From Lepeophtheirus salmonis (Eukaryota > Arthropoda > Copepoda > Siphonostomatoida > Caligidae), in contig NC_052134.2 in the NCBI RefSeq assembly GCF_016086655.4, forward strand, positions 37,199,971 to 37,263,970: 64,000 nt of DNA. Reading direction: 5' to 3'. The notes under the pieces are model-generated. The model was not told the origin of the DNA and ran no database searches. It saw nothing but the letters and a program-made list of their open reading frames with translations. Each line of letters begins with the position of its first letter. Position 1 is the first letter of the stretch. The translations under genes and the position numbers were made by a program. Positions 37,666 through 48,948 of the stretch are shown here, piece after piece.

Positions 37666-37817
37666 CTAGTTCTTCTCTCTCCTTAATATTTTCGTTGTAT
37701 AAATATAATACAAGTAGCCAATAAATGCCCAATGGATTTAAATTGTAAGCAAAATTACTCCAGATATGCAAATCAGAAATTATGCTTCATAGAAGGCGCT
37801 TTGATAATAAGGTTAGA

Positions 37818-38045
37818 TTAAGTATAAATCGGGGAAAGAGAACGTCGTGGCCTTTTCGAGACTGATAGCTCCAGTCCGATCTGAAATGTTTCCACTCCTT
37901 GAACAGGTGTTACAGGATCCGTTTTCAAACGAGCCACATAGTCTGGATTTAAAGCAAGGTCTTTTGTCACTGGGAAGTTTGAAAGTGGTGTTCTTGTTGG
38001 TTTTGGGACGGATATAAATTTCAGAGCTATAGTGTCATCAAACAA
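37818..38045 (-). other. Unassigned 75-codon ORF beside the gypsy relic
   Basis: Codon choice is balanced and not AT-driven (for example VPKPTRTPLSNFPVTKDLAL, then LNPDYVARLKTDPVTPVQG). It is opposite in strand to the adjacent integrase relic. A splice-acceptor-like ttttttaag lies just upstream of the first codons, so it could be a terminal exon. No domain is recognised; Thr/Pro-rich, no signal peptide or membrane segment. Confidence 0.3.
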
Positions 38046-38069
38046 TTTGCTTAAAAAAAATATTTTATT

Positions 38070-39000
38070 TAGCTCACGGTCTTTGACACCCAGGTTTCAA
38101 AACTACTTTGCGTGAGGTCTCCGAGTCATTGGCGTGGCCTAATTTTTACAGAAACGGTCAAAAAATGGAGCCAGGAGTGTCTATCTTGTCAGAAGAACAA
38201 AGCAGTAACTCACTCAAGGCCGTCTGGTCCTACTCCGTTTTCTTCTGATCCTCCAAGATTTTGTACACTTCACATAGATATTGTTGGGCCCTTACCTTCG
38301 TCAAATGGTTACAGGTATATTTTAATAGTTTTGAATAGAGCCACAAGATGGACTGAAGTTATTCCTATGTGTGATGCTAAGGCTGAGACCAGTATAGAGT
38401 CTTTCTTTTCAGATGGATTTCGAGATTCGGCATACCAGTTTCTGTTCACTCCGACAGATGAGCCCAATTTACTGGAGGACTTTGGAAGAGACTGGAGAAG
38501 TCCTCGGTTCAAATAGATTTTTCACAACGGCTTATCATCCATAGTCGAGTTAAATACTGGAAAGGTTCCATATAACTCTTATGTTAGCCTTGTCTCCAAG
38601 GATGTACCAGGAGGGCGAGTCGTGGTTTAAGGTGCTTCCGTTTGTATTCAGGGGAATTAGGGCATCCATCCCATCTTCAGCTGGAGCCTCATTTTCGCCA
38701 ATGCGCTTACCGATGTCGTTGGCCGATTCCTCTGATGCTCCTAAGGACAGGGACCTTTTCAATAAAGTGAGAAATATGAAGCATATTCCGCAGAGAATTA
38801 TTTCTCAGCCTTCAAGCCGAGTTCAGACTTTTCTAGATGCACTCAAAAAGGCGAGTCACGTGTTTCTTAAAAACAGGGCAATCAAGCCAGCTTTATCTCC
38901 TACGTACCTTGGTCCATTCATAGTATTGTCTAAATCCGACAGGACTTTCAAAATAAACCTGGGTCACCGTGCAACATTGTATCGTTCGACCGTTTGAAGC
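38070..39000 (+). pseudogene. Ty3/gypsy integrase relic
   Basis: In order, the plus strand shows a HPGFKTTLREV segment (zinc-finger His), CLSCQKNK (zinc-finger Cys pair), HIDIVGPLP (first catalytic Asp), RYILIVLNRATRWTEVIPM, RFGIPVSVHSDR (second Asp, another frame), TTAYHP followed by a stop, LERFH (Glu), LPFVFRGIRASIPSSAG, and a KPALSPTYLGPFIVL chromodomain-like/GPY-F tail ending DRLKPPF. The layout is a complete gypsy integrase, with at least three frameshifts and in-frame stops. Reverse transcriptase and RNase H are absent, so only the 3' end of the element survives. It is on the opposite strand to the relic at 1-2340 and is clearly a different sequence. Confidence 0.85.
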
Positions 39001-39129
39001 CTCCTTTTGGTGTTCAAGATATTCTCCCTGCTTTTCAAAACTTATGTTATATACCCCAACAAGGATTTTCTCATTCATTTTACGCTTTTATTTCAATTTT
39101 CTCATTTTATGTTTTTATTTGAATGTTCT

Positions 39130-39290
39130 CATCTTTTTTTTTTTTTTTTTTTTTTTTACTTGATTGGTTGATTTTAGCTTGTTGTAGTATCTAGGGAGAG
39201 CATTGAAGGACCTCTTAGAGCTCTTCGTGTTTATATCAATAATATGTCTCATAGAATAACTCTAATAAAGTTTGTTGAAGTAAGATGACC
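39130..39290 (+). repeat. Possible 3' LTR remnant of the gypsy relic
   Basis: After the integrase end and a 24-T tract (39134-39157), a GC-richer stretch (gtagtatctagggagagcat onward) includes ctctaataaagtttgttg, an AATAAA in the place expected for an LTR poly(A) signal. The matching 5' LTR was not found, so this rests on position and texture. Confidence 0.3.
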
Positions 39291-39439
39291 AACCTGTGTT
39301 GACTTTTTCAAACATTATGAATATAAAATGGAGTTTGTGCATCTGCCCTTTATGTTTGCTCACGCCATTGAACCTAGGAGGCTGAAGTTTTACTTGATTG
39401 CCTTTTTCGAACCTGATATGGCTAAAACAGGGGTGCTGA

Positions 39440-39466
39440 TTTTTTTTTTTTTTTTTTTTTTTTTTT
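39440..39466. repeat. Poly-T tract
   Basis: A run of 27 T, followed by a G-run. Another 24-T run is at 39134-39157 and a 22-A run at 40135-40156. Such tracts often mark element tails and are prone to length variation. Confidence 0.9.
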
Positions 39467-39729
39467 GGGGGGTCATATAAGGGGTGGGGTGTTTATGCTA
39501 CACCCAACACACAAAATTAGGAGTTTGAGTTATTTATCAAAAAGGGATTTGCTTCTCAAAAACAACTATACGAATAACTACTTTTTCTAAATTTATTCAA
39601 AATCAGAAAGTATAATATATTTTTTCAAAAAGCAAAACATGTCCAGTACTTCAAATGTTTAAAATATGGACACAATAAAGCTATGTGCACGCCCCTAAAG
39701 AACACTCCATATTGAGAATTGGAAAGAAA

Positions 39730-40010
39730 TTTCAGAAGATCATTAGGACATAGGAAAATTAAATTTTTTAGAAAAAAAAATTCAAATATTAAATTTTTTG
39801 GGGGAAAAATTCAAAAGTCTACAGCTATTCACAAAAATATAAATTTGTTAGAAAAAAATTTAAAATATTATATTTTTGCTCGCCTGCATAATTTACTAGA
39901 ATAAAAAAAAAATACCCCTATTTTTGCGTAAAATTTTTCTTAATAACCAAACAAAAATCTGGTAAAAATCAAAAATTCTTTCATTTTCCCAGCTCCAGCC
40001 CACCCTTTGC
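39730..40010 (+). repeat. A/T-tract repeat family R5, copy
   Basis: Blocks aaattttttagaaaaaaaaa, ttcaaatattaaat and agctattcacaaaaat alternate as in the copies at 28065 and 34080. The 61-codon frame within (39719-39904) is a by-product. Confidence 0.45.
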
Positions 40011-40732
40011 AAACGCCCTACAAATTGACTCTGAATAATAATAAAGTAAGTGCTTTATTATTGTGTTTTTTATCTAATTTTTATTGGTTTATACATATAT
40101 GCAAATGCAAAATTAGGATTTAAATGGATATATTAAAAAAAAAAAAAAAAAAAAAACCACAATAATATCAGTGTTTTTAATTGGCATCAAGTAATATTCA
40201 TGTATTTGCATGTATTGCATGTATTTGGTCTTTTTGATTCTTAAACCCTTTTGATTAATTTTTTTATCCATGACTGTTCGAAATTTATCAATTTTAAGTA
40301 GTATAAATATTAACTATTAGTTTCCCATTTATGGGGTACCCCATAATTATAATGCAATTTATAAGGTCATAGATGGTTTTCACAAAGTGGCATCATTATG
40401 GAAGTGGGCCATTAAGAAGCACAAATAAAATAATTATTTTTACCATACAGGGATCCAGCTGAGTAAAGGGTAAAAGTTTTTATTCGCACAACAAAGATAT
40501 CTATGCAGTGCTGTTGCAACGAATTGGGTGGTGCGAATATTCCTAATTTTGCAGACAAATTGTCTGAGTACATTTTCCTTTCCTTCCTAATGTTGTAGCC
40601 ATACCATGTTTATTTATTATGTTTTTTTGTATGACTAAAGAAAATGGTGAATTATTGGGGGGGGGACTTCAATGACATATCAAATTTTAATCTCATTGAA
40701 AGGCTCGAGATTGAGAGAGTTTTATTGGGGGA

Positions 40733-40753
40733 ATATATATATATATATATATA
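40733..40753. repeat. (AT)n microsatellite
   Basis: Uninterrupted alternating AT for 21 bases inside a short chance frame. Confidence 0.9.
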
Positions 40754-41929
40754 GAAGAAAAGAATATGGCCCTAGAACCAAGTGCTTTCGTTTTATTAGA
40801 GGATTGGAAAATAAATGCATAAGGCGAGTTTTCGTGGGAAAATCTAGTAAGTCAGTGTTTTTGGCCAAATAAAAAGAAATATTGAACGAGAGGACATGAA
40901 GATTACGACTATACAGCTATAAAGTAGTCTTGGGTGTGGTTTGGTGTATTTTTCTCTATATTGGTTAAAGTGTAGGGTAATTGTCAGCAGTATTTACGGC
41001 AAGACTCATTAGGAGAGGATCTGTTTTTACTTTGGAAGGGAACTTGAGACCAAGAGACATTTTCTTTTTTAATATAGCGAGATAGGCAAAATGTGGGACC
41101 ATTTAACCCGAATGATGTATGGGAAACATAAAAGATTTTTTAGAGTGTAGAGTTTCTATATATTTATACCAGCTCTGAAAGGGAAATAATTAATTAAATC
41201 ATTACTAAATTGTAAAGTATTTTATATAAATTTAGATGTACCAAAAGCATCTCGTCAGATAGATTAATTTTAACAGTTAAGGATATGATAAATATGTTGT
41301 GAGATTGTAAAGATAGTATGAATTAAGTAAAATATATGTTGTTGTACGTGCGTACAAAAGAATATATAAATAGGTATATTTTCATGTATTTGGATATGAT
41401 TCATATGTTAACTTATATAAGTCAAGAACCTTCGTTCAAAGTTGGTGTCATTTCATACTCAGTCATTCATAAAAAAAGCATGACATGACTGACACCACTA
41501 ATTATAATTCTTGTCATATATTTAGCTAGAAGTTATTTAACAAGTTTAACTTACTGAAATGAACTAAGAAAAATAAGATATTATATATTAAATCTAAAAT
41601 ATTACGCCGATTCGAAAATGCGTTTACTTTTTGATTCCTCTTATATTTATTGATCTAATGGTTAACATATAATTATATACCTATATAAATCCATAAAATG
41701 GCAGTGAGTCCATATTTTTTTTTTTTTTAATTTATGGGTCCAATAAGACATTTTTATTGTGTTCATAAATATTTTGAATGCTGATTTAAATAAATTATTC
41801 AGATTGGATCGGAAACGTCTTTGTTTATTAGTAAGAAGGTTCAAATAATAAATTAGACTAACTAACAAGTCGTCTCGAAAATTGATAGCATGATTTTTAT
41901 TTTAATATCCACAATCTCATCAAGTGTTA

Positions 41930-42783
41930 CCGGGTGGTCCATTGAAATCTGAACACTTACTAATTCAATAATTAATTAAGGTTGAATGATAGAAAGTAAT
42001 TCATATTACAATATATTAAAGCATAACCAATTAGTTACAAAACAAAATAAACCTAAGCTCTCAATTTATGTAAAAGTTGAGAAAATGAAAATTGAATGTG
42101 ATTGATAAATTTCCATTCACGTACTCCAAGGAGTTGGGCGATTCCAGGATCACCGTCTACGACGTCAATAAGTCTGAAACGTTGAACGGGAAGAAGGGGT
42201 TTGTCAAAAAAGCCCAACTGAACCTGGAGGAGTAAAAGAAAGCAGCCAAAGCCAATCCCCTCAAGCCCATAAGTGTATATACAAGATATCTCAGGGTTTC
42301 ACATCGGACTTTCCAAAGAGCTATAAACAAAGTGGGTGGAAAGAGCCTTGTGAGGGTGGAGAGGCACTTATGACACCAGCAATGAAAGAAACCCATCTAT
42401 TCCGTTGCAAGACTCTTTTGAGTTCTTTTTAACTATTTTTTTGACACTTTTGGCCCACCTAAAGTCCTGATGCTAACCTCCTTGACTACTCCTTTTTGAT
42501 ACATACATGTCTAGCAGAAGGCCTGCAGTGTCCATCATCCAAACAGTGAGGCTCTCAAAGCCAATGTCAGCTAGCTCTGGCACGCCATGCCAGAGGACTA
42601 CATCCTCAGCGGTTGCCAAACCTTCCACCACCGCCACTAAGAGCGGCTACATTAATGATTAAGAGAGCTCAGACATACATCTATTTATAGTAAGAATTTC
42701 GTTGAAATTCTATTGTTAATTAATAAATTATATCTTGTTGAAGTTTAAAATTCAAAGTGTCCAGATTGTAATGAACCACTCGG
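41930..42783 (+). mobile_element. Internally deleted mariner-family element
   Basis: Terminal inverted repeats of about 30 bases (cgggtggtccattgaaatct at the left; the right end reads, reversed, cgagtggttcattacaatct) are each flanked by TA, the Tc1/mariner target. Length is 854 bp, against about 1.3 kb for an intact mariner. Transposase remnants run on the plus strand at about 42125-42665. It ends 430 bases past the stop of the gene at 43216-47273. Confidence 0.85.
42125..42665 (+). pseudogene. Mariner transposase remnant
   Basis: The N-terminal part reads SRITVYDVNKSETLNGKKG, then after one in-frame stop continues KPISVYTRYLRVSHRTFQRA and GGKSLVRVERHLMTPAMK, the two helix-turn-helix motifs of mariner transposases of the HPN...GYIND type. 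After about 42420 the text jumps to the C-terminal segment: HPNSEALKANVS, a stop, LWHAMPEDYILS, and finally SGYIND-stop. The DDE/D catalytic centre between these parts has been removed. It cannot transpose by itself; a related full-length transposase could act on its ends. Confidence 0.8.
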
Positions 42784-43212
42784 TATTTGTTTTAATTTTT
42801 AAAGCTCTTTTTTGTTATACATATGTCCCGTCAAACGCTCTCGATTGTTCTTCCAATGAATTTAATGATAGTTTTATATCATTAATGTTCATAAATGTCT
42901 ATATTTCAACTTATTAATTAAAAGTAATTAATTTACTTAAGGAGGCTGATGACAAAAAATATTCAAAAACAATCTTGCCAAAAATATTTCTGTTATTAAT
43001 AAAAGTTAGTGAATAGTTATATAAATAAATAATATGTAGATAAGGATAGCACCTTTGGAGACGGGGTTACAGGGAGAGGGGAGTCAGTCATTTTCACCTT
43101 CCTTCAAAATAATTGAAAGATGCATATATTTTCCCCACTTGCCCGGCCATGCTTTATAAGATGACCTTCCGACGAACCTGAGATGTAGCACCAGAAATAA
43201 TGAGGTAATATT

Positions 43213-43218
43213 GTTTTA
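43213..43218 (-). terminator. AATAAA overlapping the stop codon
   Basis: On the minus strand the last codons of the gene read AGC GAA TAA AAC, so an AATAAA hexamer begins inside the final Glu codon. If used, the 3' UTR would be only about 10-30 bases. Confidence 0.3.
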
Positions 43219-46200
43219 TTCGCTATCCGATGACGACGAATTGGAATCATCAGAAGAGGAGGATGAACCTGACGATGACCCTGAAGAAGAAGAGTTGTCA
43301 TCAGAAGAATCGTTATCACTTGACGAAGACAAATGTTCGTACTTTGGAGTGGTAGGCATTTCCGTTATAATTTGAGGAAGGGGCTCTAATCTAGGAATGA
43401 TAAAACTATCCTCATCCTCACTTTCTGATCCACTGAGGGTTTCGAACTTTGGAATGATAGAAATTGAAGTGGTTTCTATACTTAGTGGTTTCTCTTTTTC
43501 GGCCAGAATGCTATTATTCTTGGAAGGCTCGCTTGAAACTTGGGAAGACGATTTGACAAAGGCAATTTTAGGTATGTTGCTCTTTGCCGTGGGGATTGGC
43601 TTATTATGACCGGTGTTCTGAATTGAAGCATTTGCAGAAATAGTATTGCTTATAGTTTTTTTCGAATGATGGCGAATATGATTATTTGATGGTGGAGGAA
43701 AATCCTTCCGACCAGAATCCTTCCCAGCTGCACTCTGACAAATAGTACTTAAATCTTTGGGGTTTGAAGTGATATTTGCACAATGGACTGTTGGCTTAGT
43801 CGAGGAACCGTTGGCTAAGAAACTGTTTGGATTCAACCTTCTAAGTTGACTCTTACTTAAAGCGACTGAGTTATTTGTAAATGAATTTGAGTGTTGGCTC
43901 ATCCGCGGAATTGTAGTCTTAGGAGGTGGAGGGGGCATTAATATTGAGGGGGCTGTGTGTTCTTTGGTATGGAGTTGATTACGTGGAATTGGCTGAGTGG
44001 AAGCTTGGATATTTGACTTAGAAGAATGGTATGGTGGATTAGTTATCGACTCTCTATGAGAGGAAATTTCTGTTTCCTTGCGTTTTTCAATTATGTTTAA
44101 AGTATTTTTACTGTATGACGTAGAATCTGGGGATATTAGGTTATTTGTCTCTTTGATCACTCTAGACTCCCTCAACGGAACTTTACTTTTGTTTCGATGA
44201 CTTTCCGCTGTCTTCACTGGACGAGGAACAAAAGAAGGAGCACTTTGGAACGTATTCATTTTGTTGAATAAAAATTCTAGATCACTGTTATGGGATGAGA
44301 TACTGTTCCTTGTTGGACTGCTCCTTCCACAAGTCTCAACTACTGACGGGGATGTCTTTTTTTCTTTTGAGGGAATGTGACTATTTTTAGGCTTTACTAA
44401 GGGTTCTTCCTTTCTTTTTACCGGCTCCACATTTCCATCTGTAGGAGACGAGGTTTTAGGGATCACAAGTTTTAACTTAATTGGCTCTTTCTTAACATCC
44501 ATGTCACGTAACATATGACTCTCACTTTTGCGTTTCTTCTCGTCTATATAAATAATTTTAAACAATTCGATTAGAAATAAACAAACAAGATATAAATATA
44601 CCTTTGGATTTATTTTTATCCTTTGACTTGTAAAGTAAGGCAAGAGCATCCTGCGTGGAGAGCCGCTTGTATTTACGCTCAATTTCATATTGTTTCTTTT
44701 TGTCAGGGGTAATATGAGAAATGACGTCATCTTTCTTCACTTCATCTTTCGTTCGAGGTAGCTCTGTCTTTTTAGGAATCAAAGATTGCTTTATAATGGG
44801 CTCAGACCTTCTTGAAGGCTTAATTCTTGAAGACGAAACACGTGGTTTGTCTACTACTTCTATTTTGTTATTTTTTATCAATTCTAGCTTTTTATCTTCC
44901 TGAGATACTTTGTTCGAGGGTTGAGAAGAGGAGAGTTTTTTTGTTGTCTTTTGTTTCTTCTTGATAGTACATTGATCCTATATATTTATGATAGTTATTA
45001 AAAAATAACGAAGAAATACACTTACATCCATAATAATAATAAGAATAAATATTACCAGGATCTCCCCCAAAAAGTTTGACTCTTGAACTATTTTTCTTTT
45101 TAGATCCGTAGGTGCTGATCTTCGGTTATTGATCTGGAATGATTGTATTCTTACTTTGGTGACTAATTAATTAATAGGTTTTTTTTTACAAAATTAATAT
45201 CTTCGTAAATACATTCATTATATACCATGAATTAATATATAAATTAAAATTGAATTATCAATTTCCCCATTTTTTTGACATATCCTAGATCTACTTAGTC
45301 ATAGGTGATGATACGATCCGCATGTATGTAGTTATAGATACTGAATTCGATGAGCTTAATTATTTTCAAAACTTATGTAACCTCTTTTAACTCCCAAAAA
45401 AAATAATTTATATTACGTGATGTTGTGTTTTTGATTAAGTTTATTTATATAAAACTGTTAGAGTACTCCAGTTGTGCAGACATAGGTGTAAAACACGTAC
45501 TCTGAAATTAACTGTCGCAGGGTGTATTACATACCAGAACAACCAAAAAAGTGAAACATGGCCTGAAAAGTCCCGGGATTAACAAAGAAAACACGTTTTT
45601 TCTTCGTTCAAAATTGACTTACTTTAATTATTACTATTTTTTAATATTCGTTATAATTAACAGAGTCACCACTCCATTTTTTCAGGCATTTATTAACTTG
45701 AACAGTATTTTCTCCCGTCAAGAAACAGTGTAAAATTAAAAAAACTAAATTATTTTTTATCAATTATTTTGTAAATAACAAAATTAGCGTCACACTTACC
45801 ACAATAACTCACAAACTTAAGAACAAACTGTCATGAAATTTTAACAACTGTCTTTTGAAGGTTGAAACGAACTGAAAATGAGGTGAATTAAAAAATTGAG
45901 CTTTTTATGTGTGAAGCCTGGGACTTTTTTCCACATATGTTATATTAAATTATACAAAACACAAGTATATTATTAAACTTCCCAAATTAAAAAGAAATCC
46001 TATCCTAACTTTTTTAAATTAAAGATGATTAGATCCAAGTTTTATATAATTATGTTTAAATAGTAAAAAAAATGACGTAAATGGGATATGAAGTTAAGAA
46101 TATATTATGAATGAAATATTCTTTTGGGAGATAAATACATTTAAACCATTTTTATTCTTATGATAGTAAAAATGTGCAACATAATTCTAAACTTCCTACC

Positions 46201-47273
46201 TCAGAGATGTCAATCAATAGTAAAATGGCTAGGAATTACTTTTTTCTTTTTTCTATACATTTTTATATTGAAATTGAATAAAACCCGCTGTTTTCATACA
46301 CTCGGTAGCTTTTTTAATTTAATATGTAAAATACATGCGACAACAGCGCCCTCAATTAGTGTAAGTAATAGAAGGTGTCTACTATCTATGGGTTTATCTA
46401 TCAATGAAATTTCAAGCTAGACATCCCCCTCCCTCCAAAAAACAAAAATCCTTTGGACGGTTCTGCTTTCATCATTCACTGCCTTTGCTTTTAAATTGTC
46501 TTTATTATTAATTCAGGAATAATCTACATAGTATGTAACAGCTCAAAAATAGATAGTAGATAAGTACATATTATATATAGTATAAGAAATTGTCAATTGA
46601 GTTCACTTTTCTTACAAAAGAAAACTAGACATGTGACATTTGACATAACAAAAATGGAGTAGTTTTTGATGTTTTAATTTGAAGGATGCTAACTCTACAA
46701 CTATGATGTATCTCTACCTTCAGCAGCTGTACAAATGTTACACCAACAAATGTAATAATACTTCCTTTGACATGGAGGTATTTAGTGAATGTTTTCCCTT
46801 AATATCTCAAGAGCATTGATCATAAGAGAAAAGGAAGAGTGATAAATAGTACATTCCAAAATGTAGGATTAATACGAAGGGATTATAATGTACCATGTAT
46901 TTTTATTATAACATGGCTGAATTTTTTAAAAAAGAAAATTTTTTGAGTTTCTATGTGTGTATAGGCGTAACGGAGCAATCCCCTATCCCGCCCGAGGTAG
47001 TGTCAGTTATATGGATCATGTTACATATATCATATGTAACACATCAGTAAATCTAAGCACATATATGTATAGGGGATTGGAATTTAATCTACCAACAAAC
47101 TACGATAATAAACATATAACATGTTCTATTCCTGTTTACAAATTGTAATTTGTACATATATTAATGGTCATTGATTCTCAGCTAATAAATCAGTTTCATT
47201 TGTAGAAATGTTTTGGAACATCATAAATTAATTATATATATAAATGACTTACCTTAGAGGCAACTAGTGACAT
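43216..47273 (-). CDS. Four-exon gene for an unassigned Lys/Ser-rich protein (about 600 aa)
   Basis: Predicted exons, minus strand: 47273-47253 (MSLVASK), 45133-45056 (26 codons, APTDLKRKIVQESNFLGEIL at its end), 44977-44602 and 44543-43216. Introns are 47252-45134, 45055-44978 and 44601-44544 (58 bp). All have GT/AG ends, and every junction keeps one reading frame with no stop; the chain gives 600 residues. The protein is basic in its first third, with KKKQK and KKRK clusters that could act as nuclear signals, a KLKLVIPK segment, and a PPPPPK run. The tail is acidic, with an almost pure Ser/Asp run over the last 40 residues. There is no signal peptide or membrane segment. Composition suggests a nuclear regulatory or chromatin protein, but no family is recognised. 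Confidence 0.75.
44544..44601 (-). other. 58 bp intron
   Basis: Donor CCAAAG|gtatat and acceptor atatag|ACGAG join the codons for SKD and EKKRK in frame. Without removal the frame ends within 20 codons. This small size shows the organism tolerates short introns. Confidence 0.8.
45564..45932. mobile_element. MITE-like repeat R2 in the first intron
   Basis: The ends are inverted repeats: gaaaagtcccggga at about 45565-45578, and reversed from 45931 the text reads gaaaaaagtcccaggc. About 370 bases, no coding frame of note. The right half matches, inverted, the sequence at 18500-18665. It lies within the 2.1 kb intron of the gene at 43216-47273. Confidence 0.6.
47253..47273 (-). other. Predicted first coding exon (7 codons)
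   Basis: ATG TCA CTA GTT GCC TCT AAG is followed at once by a consensus donor gtaagt (47252-47247). It ends in phase 0, matching the phase 0 start of the exon at 45133. A TATA-like tttatatg lies about 65 bases upstream. The assignment rests on splice phase only. Confidence 0.5.
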
Positions 47274-47789
47274 ATTGCTTCTATGTGTAACAACACTATT
47301 TGATATTCACTTTTTCCACTATTTCACACTCAACATATAAATGTGGTTGTCATGTATGTATATAGAAATGATAGCTTCTCCATCAATCTAACTTGAAGAT
47401 GCACAAAAACTCACCTACCCTCCTCATTGAGGAAATGATACTGAATGAATAGGTCAAAGGATATAGGCGCGTGTCGGTCAAATCCTTCTTCTTTCTTTTC
47501 TAATCGTCTTTAGAATGCGTGGGAAATATGGGTATGTTTTTGCGTGATGGGAAGGGTTGGGCCGGGAATTTTAGCTGGCTGTACGTCACCTCCCCCTCTC
47601 ATTCATTCAGATATTTTTTAAATCATTTTCAATCATAAATTGAAAAACTTCGCAGACGTTGACTTTTAAAATTGCTGACAGGGAAGTACAGCAATACTAA
47701 TAGACCATCTTGTGATTAAAAATTGGATTTTAAATAATATAGTATAAGAGTGATTTCTTTCGAATACCTGAGAGAGTGGGGGGGCTTTA

Positions 47790-48255
47790 ATGTACTCTAA
47801 AACAAAATACCCCCTCCTCCAAAAAAAAATAATAAAGGAATTTTTGCTATTGAAAAAGATTTTTTTTTTCATGATGAAAAATTCTTACTCAAGATTAGGG
47901 TTAAAAATTTAATTTTTGTGAATCGCTATGAATTTTTGAAGTTTTTTTACAGAAATTTAATATTTGTAATATAATTTTCGATTTTTTTTTTTCAAAAAAT
48001 TAACTTTTTGTGAATAGCTCTAGATTTTGATTTTTTTTTCCAAATAATTTAATATTATTTATTATTTTCCAAACAATATAATATTATTTATTATTTTCCA
48101 AACAATATAATATTTGAATTTTTTTTACAAGAAATTTAATTTTTCAAATTTATTTCAAAATTGTTTTATTTTCGATTTATTCTCAAAAAAATTATCAAAA
48201 CCAAGGCCCTCCCCCACCCTCAAAATAAAATCCTATGGGCGTCCTTGCACTAGTT
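47790..48255 (-). repeat. A/T-tract repeat family R5, longest copy
   Basis: Inverted relative to the copies at 28065, 34080 and 39730: blocks of ttttttt alternate with gaatagctctagattttga and aatttaatattt, then accaaggccctcccccaccc and gggcgtccttgcac. Inside, a 30-base unit around caaacaatataatattattt is repeated about 2.5 times at 48039-48118. Confidence 0.5.
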
Positions 48256-48948
48256 TTGGGTAAATTAATTTAAAGTTATCCGATCTCTTGTGTAGAATAT
48301 TGGTACTCAAATAGGGTTATGCGTACCCCTTGTGTTTGTGGAGGCACTCCACAAGATACTTGAGACTTTGAAAAATACAAGTGGAATATCAATTTAACTA
48401 AAAATGCGTTGCTTTGGTTTGGGGGTAACTGGGTGAAAAAATATTCTACAAGTGGTACATTACAGAAAAAAGGTTGAGAGTCCCTGGTCTAGAATCGTGG
48501 TTCGTAAAACTTTTTACAGAGAATATATCAACATCTCCAAATACCATCATTTTTTTAAACTTTTAAAATTTGGCAATTTTTAACATAATGTTAAGAAAAT
48601 ATTTGATGATTTTCTCTTATACAGACATAATTGTTGACTTCTCTTTTTTATAAAAGCCCTATTATTTTTCTCAATGACCTTTTTTAAATTTAATAACTCC
48701 CCTCTCTACTTAAACCTACGCGTACCAGAGGGATGATGATTACAAAACGTTAAACATTTTGCATAAATTCATCGATGTATTATTCGTTTCACGAAATTTC
48801 GCGACAACAAAATTGTCATCCACATTTAGGAAGTGGCAAAAGTAGGATAGATCAATTCTTTATGGACATACATACATAGAAAATAAAGGCGGTTTACCAT
48901 ATCTATACTGCGTATACACGTGTAAGTGTATATATAGGCATAAATATA

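Noticed and set aside
43104..43319. 71-codon minus frame at the end of the unassigned gene
   Set aside because: Shifted frame over the Ser/Asp tail and the 3' flank.
46957..47148. 63-codon plus frame in a patch with cctatcccgcccgaggtag
   Set aside because: The GC-rich patch is very short, and the rest is chance-like; no structural RNA could be recognised.
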